A DNA stretch of 47,395 bases from Desulfobacteraceae bacterium. Its GTDB lineage: Bacteria; Desulfobacterota; Desulfobacteria; Desulfobacterales; Desulfosalsimonadaceae. The notes beneath the pieces are model-generated. The model was not told the origin of the DNA. It made no database searches and was given only the letters and a program-made list of their open reading frames with translations. This document shows, in pieces, positions 1 through 7,480 of this stretch. The stretch covers positions 1-47,395 of the forward strand of contig JAABTJ010000024.1 in assembly GCA_011389935.1 (NCBI GenBank). Direction: 5' to 3'. The stretch's first letter is position 1; every line of letters starts with the position of its first letter. A program made the translations under genes and the position numbers.

Positions 1-88
1 TTTGAAGAATTGAGCGTACTTAGCCGTACGTGAGATTCTTGAAAAATTGTGCGCAACGCAGATATTGGGCTTTTTACTTTGCCGTCAA
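1..88. repeat. MITE-like dispersed repeat, copy A (cut by window start)
   Basis: This is the right-hand part of the dispersed palindromic repeat found complete at 25598-25752, 36279-36433, 40838-40994 and 42028-42183. It begins inside the central hairpin (TTTGAAGAAT ... ATTCTTGAAAAATT around a CGTAC/GTACG core) and runs through the shared GCGCAACGCAGATATTGG block to the terminal inverted repeat ending GCCGTCAA. Position 88 is just before the rpe stop codon at 92, so the repeat fills the 3' flank of rpe. The left end lies outside the window. Confidence 0.85.
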
Positions 89-91
89 CCT

Positions 92-748
92 TCAGGAACC
101 GATGATTTGTTTGAGCTCGTCTATGGTCGCCCTGTAGTCGCCGCTGCCGAATATGGCGGAACCGGCGACAAAAGAATCCGCACCGGCATCCGAAATTTTC
201 CGGATGGTCGATGCATTGACACCCCCGTCCACCTGGATAATGGTGGTAAGATTTCTCCGGTCGATCATCTGTTTTACGGTTCGGATCCGGTCGATGCTGT
301 TGGGGATAAACGATTGGCCGCCGAAACCCGGGTTTACGCTCATGATCAGTACAAAGTCGATGGAATCCATCACCCATTCCAGAACCCCTGTGGGCGTTGC
401 CGGGTTCAGCGCCACACCGGGCCTTGCCCCCAGGTCGCGGATCAATGAAACGGTTCGGTTGAGATGGGTGCAGGCTTCCGCGTGAACGGAGATATAATCC
501 GCACCGGCCTTGACAAAATCCTGGATATACCTGTCTGGATGTTCAATCATCAAATGAACGTCCAGGGGAAGGTCGGTGACCCGGTTTACAGCCTCTGTGA
601 TCATCGGGCCGATGGTAATATTGGGCACGAAATGGCCGTCCATGACATCAATGTGAATCCAGTCTGCGCCGGCGCGCGCCACGGCATTGATATCGTCTCC
701 CAGCCGGCTGAAATCCGCTGAAAGAATTGACGGGGCGATAATTTTCAT
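92..748 (-). CDS. rpe: Ribulose-phosphate 3-epimerase
   Basis: Interconverts ribulose 5-phosphate and xylulose 5-phosphate in the cytosolic pentose phosphate pathway. The 218-residue product is a standard-length (beta/alpha)8 barrel. It shows the N-terminal IIAPSILSADFSRLGDDI block, the metal and active-site segment HIDVMDGHFVPNI, the DVHLMI strand, the SVNPGFGGQ phosphate loop and the QVDGGVN segment. The frame extends six codons further upstream, but the ATG at 748 (MKIIAPS) matches the family start. It is last in the minus-strand run def-fmt-rsmB-PASTA-rpe, 59 bp after the PASTA gene, so probably co-transcribed. A repeat copy follows its stop. Identification is firm. Confidence 0.96.
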   Translation of the reverse strand: MKIIAPSILSADFSRLGDDINAVARAGADWIHIDVMDGHFVPNITIGPMITEAVNRVTDLPLDVHLMIEHPDRYIQDFVKAGADYISVHAEACTHLNRTVSLIRDLGARPGVALNPATPTGVLEWVMDSIDFVLIMSVNPGFGGQSFIPNSIDRIRTVKQMIDRRNLTTIIQVDGGVNASTIRKISDAGADSFVAGSAIFGSGDYRATIDELKQIIGS

Positions 749-807
749 TGCATGCATCCTTTCCAAGATCAGGTTACGGGGGCCGGCCCCTTCGCTTTAT
801 CGGCTTC

Positions 808-1761
808 TCAATACACCCGTGATTCCACCAACTCGTCATTAAGATACAGGAAAAGCACGGCCTGCGAATGTTCAGGAACAAGCGCCCAGATTTCTCTTCC
901 CGGTTTCATGAGCTCATCATAAATCGTTACGGTCATTCCATACAACGTCATTTCCAGCCGGACGTGCTGCTTCAGGTAGCCATGGGGCAACCGGTAGGTA
1001 AAGAGCCTGTCCGTATGGGCCGGTCCCGATTTTTCACTCTTTGGTTTTCGGTTGACAACGAGTTTTACCTTTTGGCTTTCCTCCACGTAGTGGCCGGCGG
1101 GGGGTTCCTGTCGAAGAACCGTATTTTCCGGTTTTGATTTATCGTATACCGTTGTGACGGCGTCAAGCAAAAGTTTATGGGGATCCATGATCTGCATGGT
1201 TTCATCCAGAAAACGCCCCGTAAGATCCGGCATTGAAAAAGCAGCCGGGCGGGGCCCCCGGCTCACCAGCAGATCAACGGGGCTGGAACGATCAACATGT
1301 TTTCCCGGCGTGGGGTACTGGGCCAAAACCGTATGGCGCGTTCCACCGGAAGCATATACAAAAGACTTGTTTCCGACAGCCAGTCCGTTTTCTTCCAGGA
1401 TGATGCCTGCCCGGGAAAGATCCCGCCCCTTGAGGTCCGGCAGTGTGACAGTTGAGGTTCCTTTGGAGATTACCAGGGAGACGTCTCTTCCTTTCTTGAT
1501 GGTGCGACCCGCTTCCGGCGTTTGGTGGATGACATGATTTTTGGGTATGGCGTCATGGTATTCAAAACCGCGAACCCGTGTATTAAGATCCAGCCCGCTT
1601 AACAACTGGAGAACGGATACAGCCTCTTTTCCTGTCAGTTCCGGCACGACGACCGATTCCTCGCTTTTTATGAAAAACGAAAGGGTGAAAAATGCGCTTA
1701 ATCCGGCAACGACAGAAAAAATCACCAGCACAAACAAAAATTTGATAACCTGACGCAGCAT
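808..1761 (-). CDS. PASTA-domain membrane-anchored protein
   Basis: A 317-residue protein with one N-terminal transmembrane segment (about residues 7-30, short cytoplasmic tail MLRQVIK) followed by three PASTA repeats of about 65 residues. These start at VVVPELTGKEA, TVTLPDLKGRDL and FSMPDLTGRFLDE, and each ends in a (V)SLVISKG / DLLVSRG / KLVVNRK type strand. A non-repeat C-terminal domain of about 75 residues follows. PASTA repeats are known as peptidoglycan or beta-lactam-like binding modules of Ser/Thr kinases and penicillin-binding proteins, but no kinase or transpeptidase domain is present here. The gene lies 5 bp after rsmB and is surely in its operon. A periplasmic cell-wall-sensing or scaffolding role is inference only. 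Confidence 0.85.
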   Translation of the reverse strand: MLRQVIKFLFVLVIFSVVAGLSAFFTLSFFIKSEESVVVPELTGKEAVSVLQLLSGLDLNTRVRGFEYHDAIPKNHVIHQTPEAGRTIKKGRDVSLVISKGTSTVTLPDLKGRDLSRAGIILEENGLAVGNKSFVYASGGTRHTVLAQYPTPGKHVDRSSPVDLLVSRGPRPAAFSMPDLTGRFLDETMQIMDPHKLLLDAVTTVYDKSKPENTVLRQEPPAGHYVEESQKVKLVVNRKPKSEKSGPAHTDRLFTYRLPHGYLKQHVRLEMTLYGMTVTIYDELMKPGREIWALVPEHSQAVLFLYLNDELVESRVY

Positions 1762-1766
1762 ACCGG

Positions 1767-3131
1767 TTATTCGTTCTTTTTAAAAGCGGCAATAAAAAAG
1801 CCGTCCATTTGGTGTACGTGGGAAAGGATTCTGAGACGTCCCCCCGCGGCATCCGCTGCAAGCGGAAATGAATCCGGAATCCCGGATATCGGCATGGCGG
1901 TAAATTCGGGATGCGTTTTCAGGAATCCGGAAACCACATCGTCCGTTTCTTCCGGTTCAATGGAGCAGACAGCGTAGACGAGCGTGCCCCCCGGCCGGAC
2001 GCAGGCAGAGACGTTGTCAATGTATCTTTGCTGGTTTTCCCGGTACCGGATGAAATCATCGGGGGTCACAGACCACCGGGTGTCCGGGTTTCTCCGTATG
2101 ACGCCGGTCCCGGAACACGGGGCATCGATCAGAACCCGATCATACAAAAGGTGATGTTTGCGGTCAAGCGCTTGATTTAAATCATGATGGAAAATGCTGG
2201 CAATGGACACACCGAGGCGCGCCAGCTGGATTTCCAGTTTTTCCAAGCGCCCTGTATGACTGTCCATGGCAGTGATTGTGCCGGCATTTTTCATCAACTG
2301 GGCCAGGTGCCCGGTCTTTCCGCCCAGCCCCGCACACGCATCCATCACCGTTTCTCCGGAATGGGGGGCAACCGCGTGGGATACGAGCTGTGCCGCTTCA
2401 TCCTGGACCTGGAACCATCCCTTTGCAAAAGCGTCCATTTCCTGGATGTGGGCCTTTAAACCGGTTACCAGAATGCCTTCGGGCGAATATGGCGTAAAAT
2501 CCACTGAATCAGCAACAGGAAGAACGGCTGCGGCAAGTGTTTTCCGGGATACTTTCAGGGTATTGGTCCGCATGGCAACAGGGGGAATCCTGTTATAAAA
2601 GCGGCAAAGCGCGTGGGTCTGCTCCAGTCCGAACCGTTTCGTCCATCTATCAACCATCCATAAGGGGAACGATTCTTCAACCGACAGCCACAAAAGGGGA
2701 TCCGCGGTCCGGTCCGGCCATGTGATGTCTGCCTGGTTCCGGATGATATTGCGCAAAAGACCGTTGACAAACCGGACGACCCATTGCGGCGCTGTTTTTT
2801 TGGAAAGCGAAACCGCCGTATTCACTGCGGCGGACGGGGGGATTCGGTCCATGGAAAAAATCTGAAACAGTGCGCATCGAAGAATGTTCAGCACGGGCGG
2901 GTCGATCTTTTGGATACCGCTTTTGGAAAACCGGTGGATGATCCAGTCGAGCTTTCCCCGCGTTCGCAGCACGCCGTAGACCAGTGCATAGGTGAAATTC
3001 CGGTCGCGCCGGTCCATTGCGAGAAAAACCGGATCAAACTTTTCGGTAATCAAGCCATCCAGGGTTGACCTTCCGGCATCAAGGGAATTGAGTATATCGC
3101 ATGCAATACTGCGGGGATCAGCAACGGTCAT
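1767..3131 (-). CDS. rsmB: 16S rRNA (cytosine-967-C5)-methyltransferase RsmB
   Basis: S-adenosylmethionine-dependent m5C methyltransferase acting on 16S rRNA. The 454-residue protein has an N-terminal NusB-like helical RNA-binding domain (residues 1-140) and a C-terminal Rossmann methyltransferase. Motif I is DACAGLGGKTGHLAQL. The two catalytic cysteine motifs are DAPCSGTGVIRRNPDTRW and YAVCSIEPEET. The open frame continues 37 codons upstream, but the ATG at 3131 (MTVADPRS) overlaps the fmt stop by 4 bp (ATGA), the usual translational coupling, so that start was chosen. It sits in the def-fmt-rsmB cluster common to many bacteria. Confidence 0.95.
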   Translation of the reverse strand: MTVADPRSIACDILNSLDAGRSTLDGLITEKFDPVFLAMDRRDRNFTYALVYGVLRTRGKLDWIIHRFSKSGIQKIDPPVLNILRCALFQIFSMDRIPPSAAVNTAVSLSKKTAPQWVVRFVNGLLRNIIRNQADITWPDRTADPLLWLSVEESFPLWMVDRWTKRFGLEQTHALCRFYNRIPPVAMRTNTLKVSRKTLAAAVLPVADSVDFTPYSPEGILVTGLKAHIQEMDAFAKGWFQVQDEAAQLVSHAVAPHSGETVMDACAGLGGKTGHLAQLMKNAGTITAMDSHTGRLEKLEIQLARLGVSIASIFHHDLNQALDRKHHLLYDRVLIDAPCSGTGVIRRNPDTRWSVTPDDFIRYRENQQRYIDNVSACVRPGGTLVYAVCSIEPEETDDVVSGFLKTHPEFTAMPISGIPDSFPLAADAAGGRLRILSHVHQMDGFFIAAFKKNE

Positions 3132-4069
3132 GTGAAAACCGACCGCAGCGGAATGTGCTGCCCCTTGAGAAACTGCTCGATCCCCATCCGCCTGGCTGAA
3201 TCCGCCTGGATCTCCTGGATGCAAAGAGCGTCTTTGCCGCATGCCACGCGCAGTTCGGCATCAAATCCGGGGATTACCGTTCCGGGCGGCTGGTTCTCCG
3301 TAAGCGGGCAGACATTTGCGCGGAATATCTTGAAGCGTTTCTCTCCCATAAACGTATACGCGCCGGGCCACGGAGTCATGCCGCGGATAAACCGTTCAAT
3401 TTCCCCGGCGGATTTTGACCATTCAATCCATCCGTCTGTCTTTTTCAGCATCGGCGCATAGGTGGCCTTTGCATGGTTCTGGGAAACCGGCCGAACCGTG
3501 CCGGATGCAAGGCCGTTGATGGTTTTTGTCAACACGCCGGCGGCCAGAACGGAAAGTTTGTCATGGAGCGTTCCGGCGGTATCATCCGGCAAAATGGGGA
3601 GTTTTTCGGACAGCAGGATTTCGCCCGTATCCAGCCCTTTGTCCATCAGCATGCTGGTGACACCGGTTTCGCTCTCTCCGTTGATGATCGCCCATTGAAT
3701 GGGAGCGGGCCCCCGGTACGCAGGAAGCAGGGAAGCGTGGATGTTAACGGACCCGTATCGCGGAATGTCAAGGATCCGTTTTTGCAGAATATGCCCGAAG
3801 GCCACGACAACGAACAAGTCCGGCTGCCGGGCCGTGAGCATTTCGTAAAAATCATCGCTGCCGACGTCTTCAGGCTGGAGTACCGGATAAGCCAGCGTTT
3901 CCGCTGCCCGTTTTACGGGAGGCGGCTCAATGTGTCGGCCGCGGCCCCTGGGGCGGTCGGGTTGGGTAATCACCCGGTCAACCACGCAGTTGCACTCTTT
4001 CAGGGATTTCAGGCAGGGAACCGCAAAATCGGGCGTTCCCATGAAAATGACCGTAAAGGGATCATTCAT
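3128..4069 (-). CDS. fmt: Methionyl-tRNA formyltransferase
   Basis: Transfers the formyl group from 10-formyltetrahydrofolate to Met-tRNAfMet for translation initiation. The 313-residue length is typical. The N-terminal formyltransferase domain starts VIFMGTPDFAVPCL and carries the folate/catalytic segment SVNIHASLLPAYRGPAPI (Asn and His of the active site), then the GVTSM and DTGEIL blocks. A C-terminal OB-fold domain begins near residue 210 (APMLKKTDGWIEW). It overlaps def by 8 bp and rsmB by 4 bp, so the three genes are translationally coupled. The partner Def removes the formyl group afterwards. Confidence 0.97.
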   Translation of the reverse strand: MNDPFTVIFMGTPDFAVPCLKSLKECNCVVDRVITQPDRPRGRGRHIEPPPVKRAAETLAYPVLQPEDVGSDDFYEMLTARQPDLFVVVAFGHILQKRILDIPRYGSVNIHASLLPAYRGPAPIQWAIINGESETGVTSMLMDKGLDTGEILLSEKLPILPDDTAGTLHDKLSVLAAGVLTKTINGLASGTVRPVSQNHAKATYAPMLKKTDGWIEWSKSAGEIERFIRGMTPWPGAYTFMGEKRFKIFRANVCPLTENQPPGTVIPGFDAELRVACGKDALCIQEIQADSARRMGIEQFLKGQHIPLRSVFT

Positions 4070-4571
4070 TTTTCAGCATTTTCTGGCATTTTCGTTTGTA
4101 AATCTGCCGTTTGAGCGTGCTGATACGATCCAGGATAAGGACACCATTGAGGTGGTCGATCTCGTGCTGAAGGATGATTGCCGGGATGCCCTCCACTTCG
4201 AACCGCAGGGAGTTGCCTTCCCGATCAAGCCCTTCCACGACAACCCGTTCAGCACGATTGATATCGCAACGCATGTCCGGTACGCTGAGGCACCCTTCCT
4301 CTTCGGAGACTTTGGATCCGTGGTATTCGAGAATGCAAGGATTAATCAGGACCTGAAAATCACGCTTCTGACAATCCGCGTCCGGGTCATATACGATAAT
4401 GCGCTTATCGACCCCCGCTTGAATGGCGGCAAGTCCAACGCCAGGCGCATCGTACATGGTCTCGGCCATGTTTTCGATAATTTCCTGCACTTCATCGGTA
4501 ATTTCCGTTACCGTCTTCACCGGCTTGAGAAGAAACGGATCCGGGTATGTCAATATCGGTAAAACAGCCAT
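4062..4571 (-). CDS. def: Peptide deformylase
   Basis: Metalloenzyme removing the N-formyl group from nascent proteins. The 169-residue protein has all three family motifs: GVGLAAIQAG (motif 1, with Ile where GLAAPQVG is more common), EEGCLS (metal ligand Cys94) and QHEIDHL (metal ligands His136 and His140, catalytic Glu137). It is the first gene of the minus-strand operon def-fmt-rsmB-PASTA-rpe. The upstream 190 bp are strikingly A+T-rich and probably hold the operon promoter. No clear Shine-Dalgarno sequence precedes the ATG. Confidence 0.97.
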   Translation of the reverse strand: MAVLPILTYPDPFLLKPVKTVTEITDEVQEIIENMAETMYDAPGVGLAAIQAGVDKRIIVYDPDADCQKRDFQVLINPCILEYHGSKVSEEEGCLSVPDMRCDINRAERVVVEGLDREGNSLRFEVEGIPAIILQHEIDHLNGVLILDRISTLKRQIYKRKCQKMLKNE

Positions 4572-4672
4572 GATATATTAAACCATAACTTTATGTATTA
4601 AAATATAAACTATTGTATTTATATTAATTTTATATTCATTTTTTCGGTATTCTTTCCCTTCGGAAAATCGTT

Positions 4673-4698
4673 TCAGGGGCTTCCGGTCTGCCCCCTGA
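4673..4698 (-). terminator. Possible terminator hairpin between ribF and def
   Basis: A 7-bp perfect inverted repeat (TCAGGGG / CCCCTGA) lies about 70 bp beyond the ribF stop and about 100 bp before def. In the minus-strand RNA it is followed only by a weak U run (CGATTTTCC), so termination is uncertain. The rest of 4572-4765 is A+T-rich and otherwise featureless. Confidence 0.35.
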
Positions 4699-4765
4699 TG
4701 GCTATTGCAACCTTTCGTCATGGTCCCAAAATAAGCACAAATTCCGTTTCGTCATAAAAAATATA

Positions 4766-5728
4766 TCACCTGTCCGTTCCGACTGCCAGATTTTCCCCGA
4801 AAAGTATTTTTCTGCCGGTTTCGATATCCCGTCGGATTTGAACGGACAATTCTTCAATGCTGTTGAATTTTTTTTCATCCCGGATGCGTTTGATAAAATT
4901 GACCTTGATCGGTTTGCCGTAGAGATCCCCCTCGAAATCGAGAATATGGACTTCAACAGTGAACAGATAGTCGTCAAAGGTCGGGCTGTAGCCGATATTG
5001 GCCACCCCCATAAAGATTCCCTCGTTGATCTCCGCCGTTACGGCATAAACCCCCTGGCGGGGGCACAGCTCATCCTCTATTTGAATGTTTGCCGTTGGAA
5101 AGCCAAGCTGCCGGCCGCCTCGTCTCCGACCGGGGGAAACGGTGCCCCGCAGCTGGTAATATCGCCCAAGAAAATTTTTGGCATAGGAGACATCTCCCTG
5201 CTGGATAATCTCCCGGATCCGGGTAGAGGAGACCCGTTCCGGAAGGCTTACATCCATGGTGATCCAGTCGGGCACCATGACCTCAAAGCCGAGTTCATGC
5301 CCTGCGGATTTCAAAAACCCGACATTTCCCTGCCGGTTTTTGCCGAACACGTAATCCCGGCCGATGACAATCCCCTTCATTCCGATTTTTTTTACCAGGA
5401 TGTCTTCGACAAACTCCTGCGCCGTCAGGGCGGCGAAGTCATGGTCAAAAGCGATGCATACGACCGCATCCATGTTCTGCCGTTCCATCAGTTCCAGCTT
5501 CTGTTCAAGCAGGGTGATCAGCGGCGGAGGTTCCCGGTGATTGAGCACTTTTACCGGATGAGGCTCGAAGGTCACGACGACCGCTGTGCCGCCGATTTCG
5601 GCCGCTTTTTTCCTGACTACTGCAAATATGGCCTGGTGCCCCAGGTGAACGCCGTCAAAGTTGCCCACGGCAACAACCGCATTCCTGAAAGGAGACGTAA
5701 TGTTTTCAATCCCTCGTATTACCTTCAT
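4766..5728 (-). CDS. ribF: Bifunctional riboflavin kinase / FAD synthetase
   Basis: Converts riboflavin to FMN and FMN to FAD. The 320-residue protein has an N-terminal nucleotidyltransferase domain with VAVGNFDGVHLGHQAIF (HxGH-type motif) and the late SLPERVSSTRIREII segment. The C-terminal riboflavin kinase beta-barrel has GRRRGGRQLGFPTANI, the usual ATP/flavin motif, and FDDYLFTVEVHILDFEGDLYG. The frame is open 36 codons further upstream, but that extension lacks homology features and MKVIRGIENI matches the family start. I see no FMN riboswitch upstream. Divergent from tRNA-Leu. Confidence 0.95.
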   Translation of the reverse strand: MKVIRGIENITSPFRNAVVAVGNFDGVHLGHQAIFAVVRKKAAEIGGTAVVVTFEPHPVKVLNHREPPPLITLLEQKLELMERQNMDAVVCIAFDHDFAALTAQEFVEDILVKKIGMKGIVIGRDYVFGKNRQGNVGFLKSAGHELGFEVMVPDWITMDVSLPERVSSTRIREIIQQGDVSYAKNFLGRYYQLRGTVSPGRRRGGRQLGFPTANIQIEDELCPRQGVYAVTAEINEGIFMGVANIGYSPTFDDYLFTVEVHILDFEGDLYGKPIKVNFIKRIRDEKKFNSIEELSVQIRRDIETGRKILFGENLAVGTDR

Positions 5729-5796
5729 TCGAAAAACACCCCGATCTTTGATGTGCTGACGGTTTTCCTTTGTACCTCTGGCCAGCGCTTTTTCCC

Positions 5797-5825
5797 TTGA
5801 CAGATCAACATGCAGGCTATATAAA
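5797..5825 (+). promoter_or_regulatory. Sigma70-type promoter for tRNA-Leu
   Basis: A consensus -35 TTGACA (5797-5802) and -10 TATAAA (5820-5825) are separated by 17 bp. They point toward tRNA-Leu, about 58 bp upstream of its 5' end. An A+T-rich stretch follows the -10 box. The promoter lies beyond the chosen ribF start, within the unused upstream extension of that frame, which supports the shorter ribF. Confidence 0.7.
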
Positions 5826-5883
5826 AAAAATTTCACTTTAAATCAATCATTCTTTTGGTTGATGAAGTGGCATGACTTGTCCG

Positions 5884-5971
5884 GCCGAAGTGGCGGAATT
5901 TGGTAGACGCGCTAGGTTCAGGGTCTAGTGGGGGTATCTCCGTGGGAGTTCGAGTCTCCCCTTCGGCACCA
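5884..5971 (+). tRNA. tRNA-Leu (anticodon CAG)
   Basis: Class II tRNA with a long variable arm. The acceptor stem GCCGAAG pairs with CTTCGGC, followed by discriminator A and an encoded CCA. The anticodon arm is CTAGG-TTCAGGG-TCTAG, giving anticodon CAG, which reads CUG. The T arm carries GTTCGAGTC. It has its own promoter upstream and terminator downstream, so it is a monocistronic unit. Confidence 0.96.
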
Positions 5972-5980
5972 CAAAAAAGC

Positions 5981-6017
5981 AAGCCGCAATCCTTCTCAAG
6001 GATCGCGGCTTTTTTTA
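5981..6017 (+). terminator. Rho-independent terminator of tRNA-Leu
   Basis: A near-perfect stem (AAGCCGC-ATCCTT paired with AAGGAT-GCGGCTT, one opposed mismatch, CTC loop) is followed by a run of T. It begins about 10 bp after the tRNA CCA end. It may also stop transcription from the opposite SDR gene, which ends at 6078, since an A run precedes the stem. Confidence 0.88.
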
Positions 6018-6077
6018 TGCGCTGGCGTTGTACCGCAGCAATCTGTCGGAGCCCTTTTTAGAGGCGGGTGCGCCCCT

Positions 6078-7025
6078 TCAGATGGGCTTTTTCTTTACCG
6101 CCCGGACGAAATCGGAAAATGCGGCCCTGGAATCATATTGGAACCGGTAGCCGGTCTCCCGGACCAGTTTTTCTGAACTGGCGAGCCACGGTTCCACCAT
6201 CATTCGCATGGCCGGCGACGGAAAGCGGGTCAGAAACCTAAGTCGCAATCGCCAAGCAAGCTGATTGAGCGGATAGATCACCGACCACGGAACCGGCAGG
6301 GGCCTGTTGCCCAGCATACGGATCATTTCTTCAAATGTCAGAACACCTTCTGCTGCAACGTTAAATATGCCGGCCATGCCTTTTTCCAGCAAAAGCGTCA
6401 TGATTGCGATCAGATCATCTTCATGCACGAACTGCCAGGGGCTTGTGTTGGCGGGAATGACAACGATTTTTTTCAGCAAGTGCTCGGCAATGGGATTTTG
6501 AATTTCCGGGCCGATCACGATGCAGGGCCTGACCACGGACATGCGGATGGACGGGTTGTCGCGGCTGAAATCAGCGATCATCCACTCGATCTCTTTTTTG
6601 TTTTTGGCATATGTCATGTCGTCATTGCCCCGCAGGGGACTCTCTTCCGTCAGGGGAGCGTCATTGTCGGGGTGGAACCCGTAGGCCGTTGTGGAGCTGG
6701 TATACAGTACCTGCCGTACATTGAATTTTTTTGCGCTCGCCAGTATGTTTTGCGTGCCGCCCTTGTTGATATCTTCCATAAGCGCCCGGTTATGAATCGG
6801 CGGAAGCACATACGCCGCGTGAACGATCGTGTCGATCCCTTCCGAGGCAAACAGATCATCCATGGATCGGCGAACATCGTGAAGAACGAATTTGCATTTG
6901 GGATATTTTTTGCTCGGCGCCTTGATATCCGTTCCGACAATCTGCTCCACCCAATCCTGCCGCCCAAGCGCTTCGACCAGTTTCGCGCCGATATATCCAG
7001 ACGCGCCGGTGACGATGATCCGCAT
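6078..7025 (-). CDS. NAD(P)-dependent extended SDR epimerase/dehydratase
   Basis: A 315-residue extended short-chain dehydrogenase. It has the N-terminal Rossmann motif VTGASGYIGAKL, an acidic residue after strand 2 (GTDIKAP) favouring NAD, the catalytic serine segment YTSSTTAYGF and the YAKNK catalytic Tyr-Lys pair. The C-terminal half is substrate-specific and resembles nucleoside-diphosphate-sugar or hydroxysteroid-type epimerases, but the substrate cannot be read from sequence. It is transcribed alone, with hairpins on both sides. Its start lies 74 bp from the left att repeat of the island, so before the insertion it would have neighboured tRNA-Arg directly. Confidence 0.85.
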   Translation of the reverse strand: MRIIVTGASGYIGAKLVEALGRQDWVEQIVGTDIKAPSKKYPKCKFVLHDVRRSMDDLFASEGIDTIVHAAYVLPPIHNRALMEDINKGGTQNILASAKKFNVRQVLYTSSTTAYGFHPDNDAPLTEESPLRGNDDMTYAKNKKEIEWMIADFSRDNPSIRMSVVRPCIVIGPEIQNPIAEHLLKKIVVIPANTSPWQFVHEDDLIAIMTLLLEKGMAGIFNVAAEGVLTFEEMIRMLGNRPLPVPWSVIYPLNQLAWRLRLRFLTRFPSPAMRMMVEPWLASSEKLVRETGYRFQYDSRAAFSDFVRAVKKKPI

Positions 7026-7075
7026 GATTGTTCACCCTCCGTAACATCAACATCGTTTATGAATCCGACAAAAAA

Positions 7076-7110
7076 AAGGGTTCGGCCGATCCGGCATTGA
7101 ACCCTTGATT
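7076..7110 (-). terminator. Terminator of the ancestral tRNA-Arg unit
   Basis: AAGGGTTC / GAACCCTT stem (7076-7083 with 7099-7106) with a 15-nt loop, flanked on the left by a run of A (U run in minus-strand RNA). It lies just beyond the displaced tRNA 3' fragment in the orientation of tRNA-Arg, so it is probably the original tRNA-Arg terminator separated from the tRNA by the island. The right-hand T run could also stop plus-strand transcription. Confidence 0.75.
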
Positions 7111-7155
7111 TTTATGGCGCGCCCGGCAAGATTCGAACTTGCGACCTACGGATTC
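7100..7155 (-). repeat. Island boundary: displaced tRNA-Arg 3' fragment (att direct repeat)
   Basis: These 56 bp are identical to 14432-14487. They contain the 3' part of tRNA-Arg(ACG), from the last anticodon base through the T arm (GCAAG-TTCGAAT-CTTGC), acceptor strand and CCA (7115-7117), plus 15 bp of downstream flank. The left copy has no 5' half: beyond 7155 the sequence becomes unrelated and A+T-rich. A truncated tRNA end that faces an intact tRNA copy 7.3 kb away is the usual scar of site-specific integration into a tRNA gene. Confidence 0.9.
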
Positions 7156-7480
7156 TAGTCAAAATGAATATATATATCCTTCCTTTTTTATCGCTTCTAT
7201 ACACAAAAACAACGACGTTTCAATTAGTTTTCGTTAACTTCCTTCACATTGCAACACAAAAAACTCTTTTTCAGCAAAAATTTTGTGTTCCAATTTCCAG
7301 GCAAGCAACCGCAATAGAAACAAATTTCTATCCGTAGCTTTGCCAGAAATCAAGGCAAATAAAACAATAGCACTCCGCATAGATGCTTACTCAATTGTTG
7401 TTTTTTTTATAAACAAATGATAATTCATCTTGGTACCTTCTTTATCCTAAACAAAAAAACCCAGGCCTAAAAGTGAAAGC
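7156..7480. other. A+T-rich non-coding left end of the island
   Basis: No plausible gene is seen in these 325 bp. There is one inverted repeat (AACACAAAA at 7253-7261 with TTTTGTGTT at 7281-7289) and several T runs. The promoter of the sensor kinase at 7481 should lie here, but I see no convincing -35/-10 pair. Confidence 0.6.

Noticed and set aside
5729..5883. FMN riboswitch in front of ribF
   Set aside because: None of the conserved RFN blocks is present upstream of the start; the region instead holds the tRNA-Leu promoter on the other strand.
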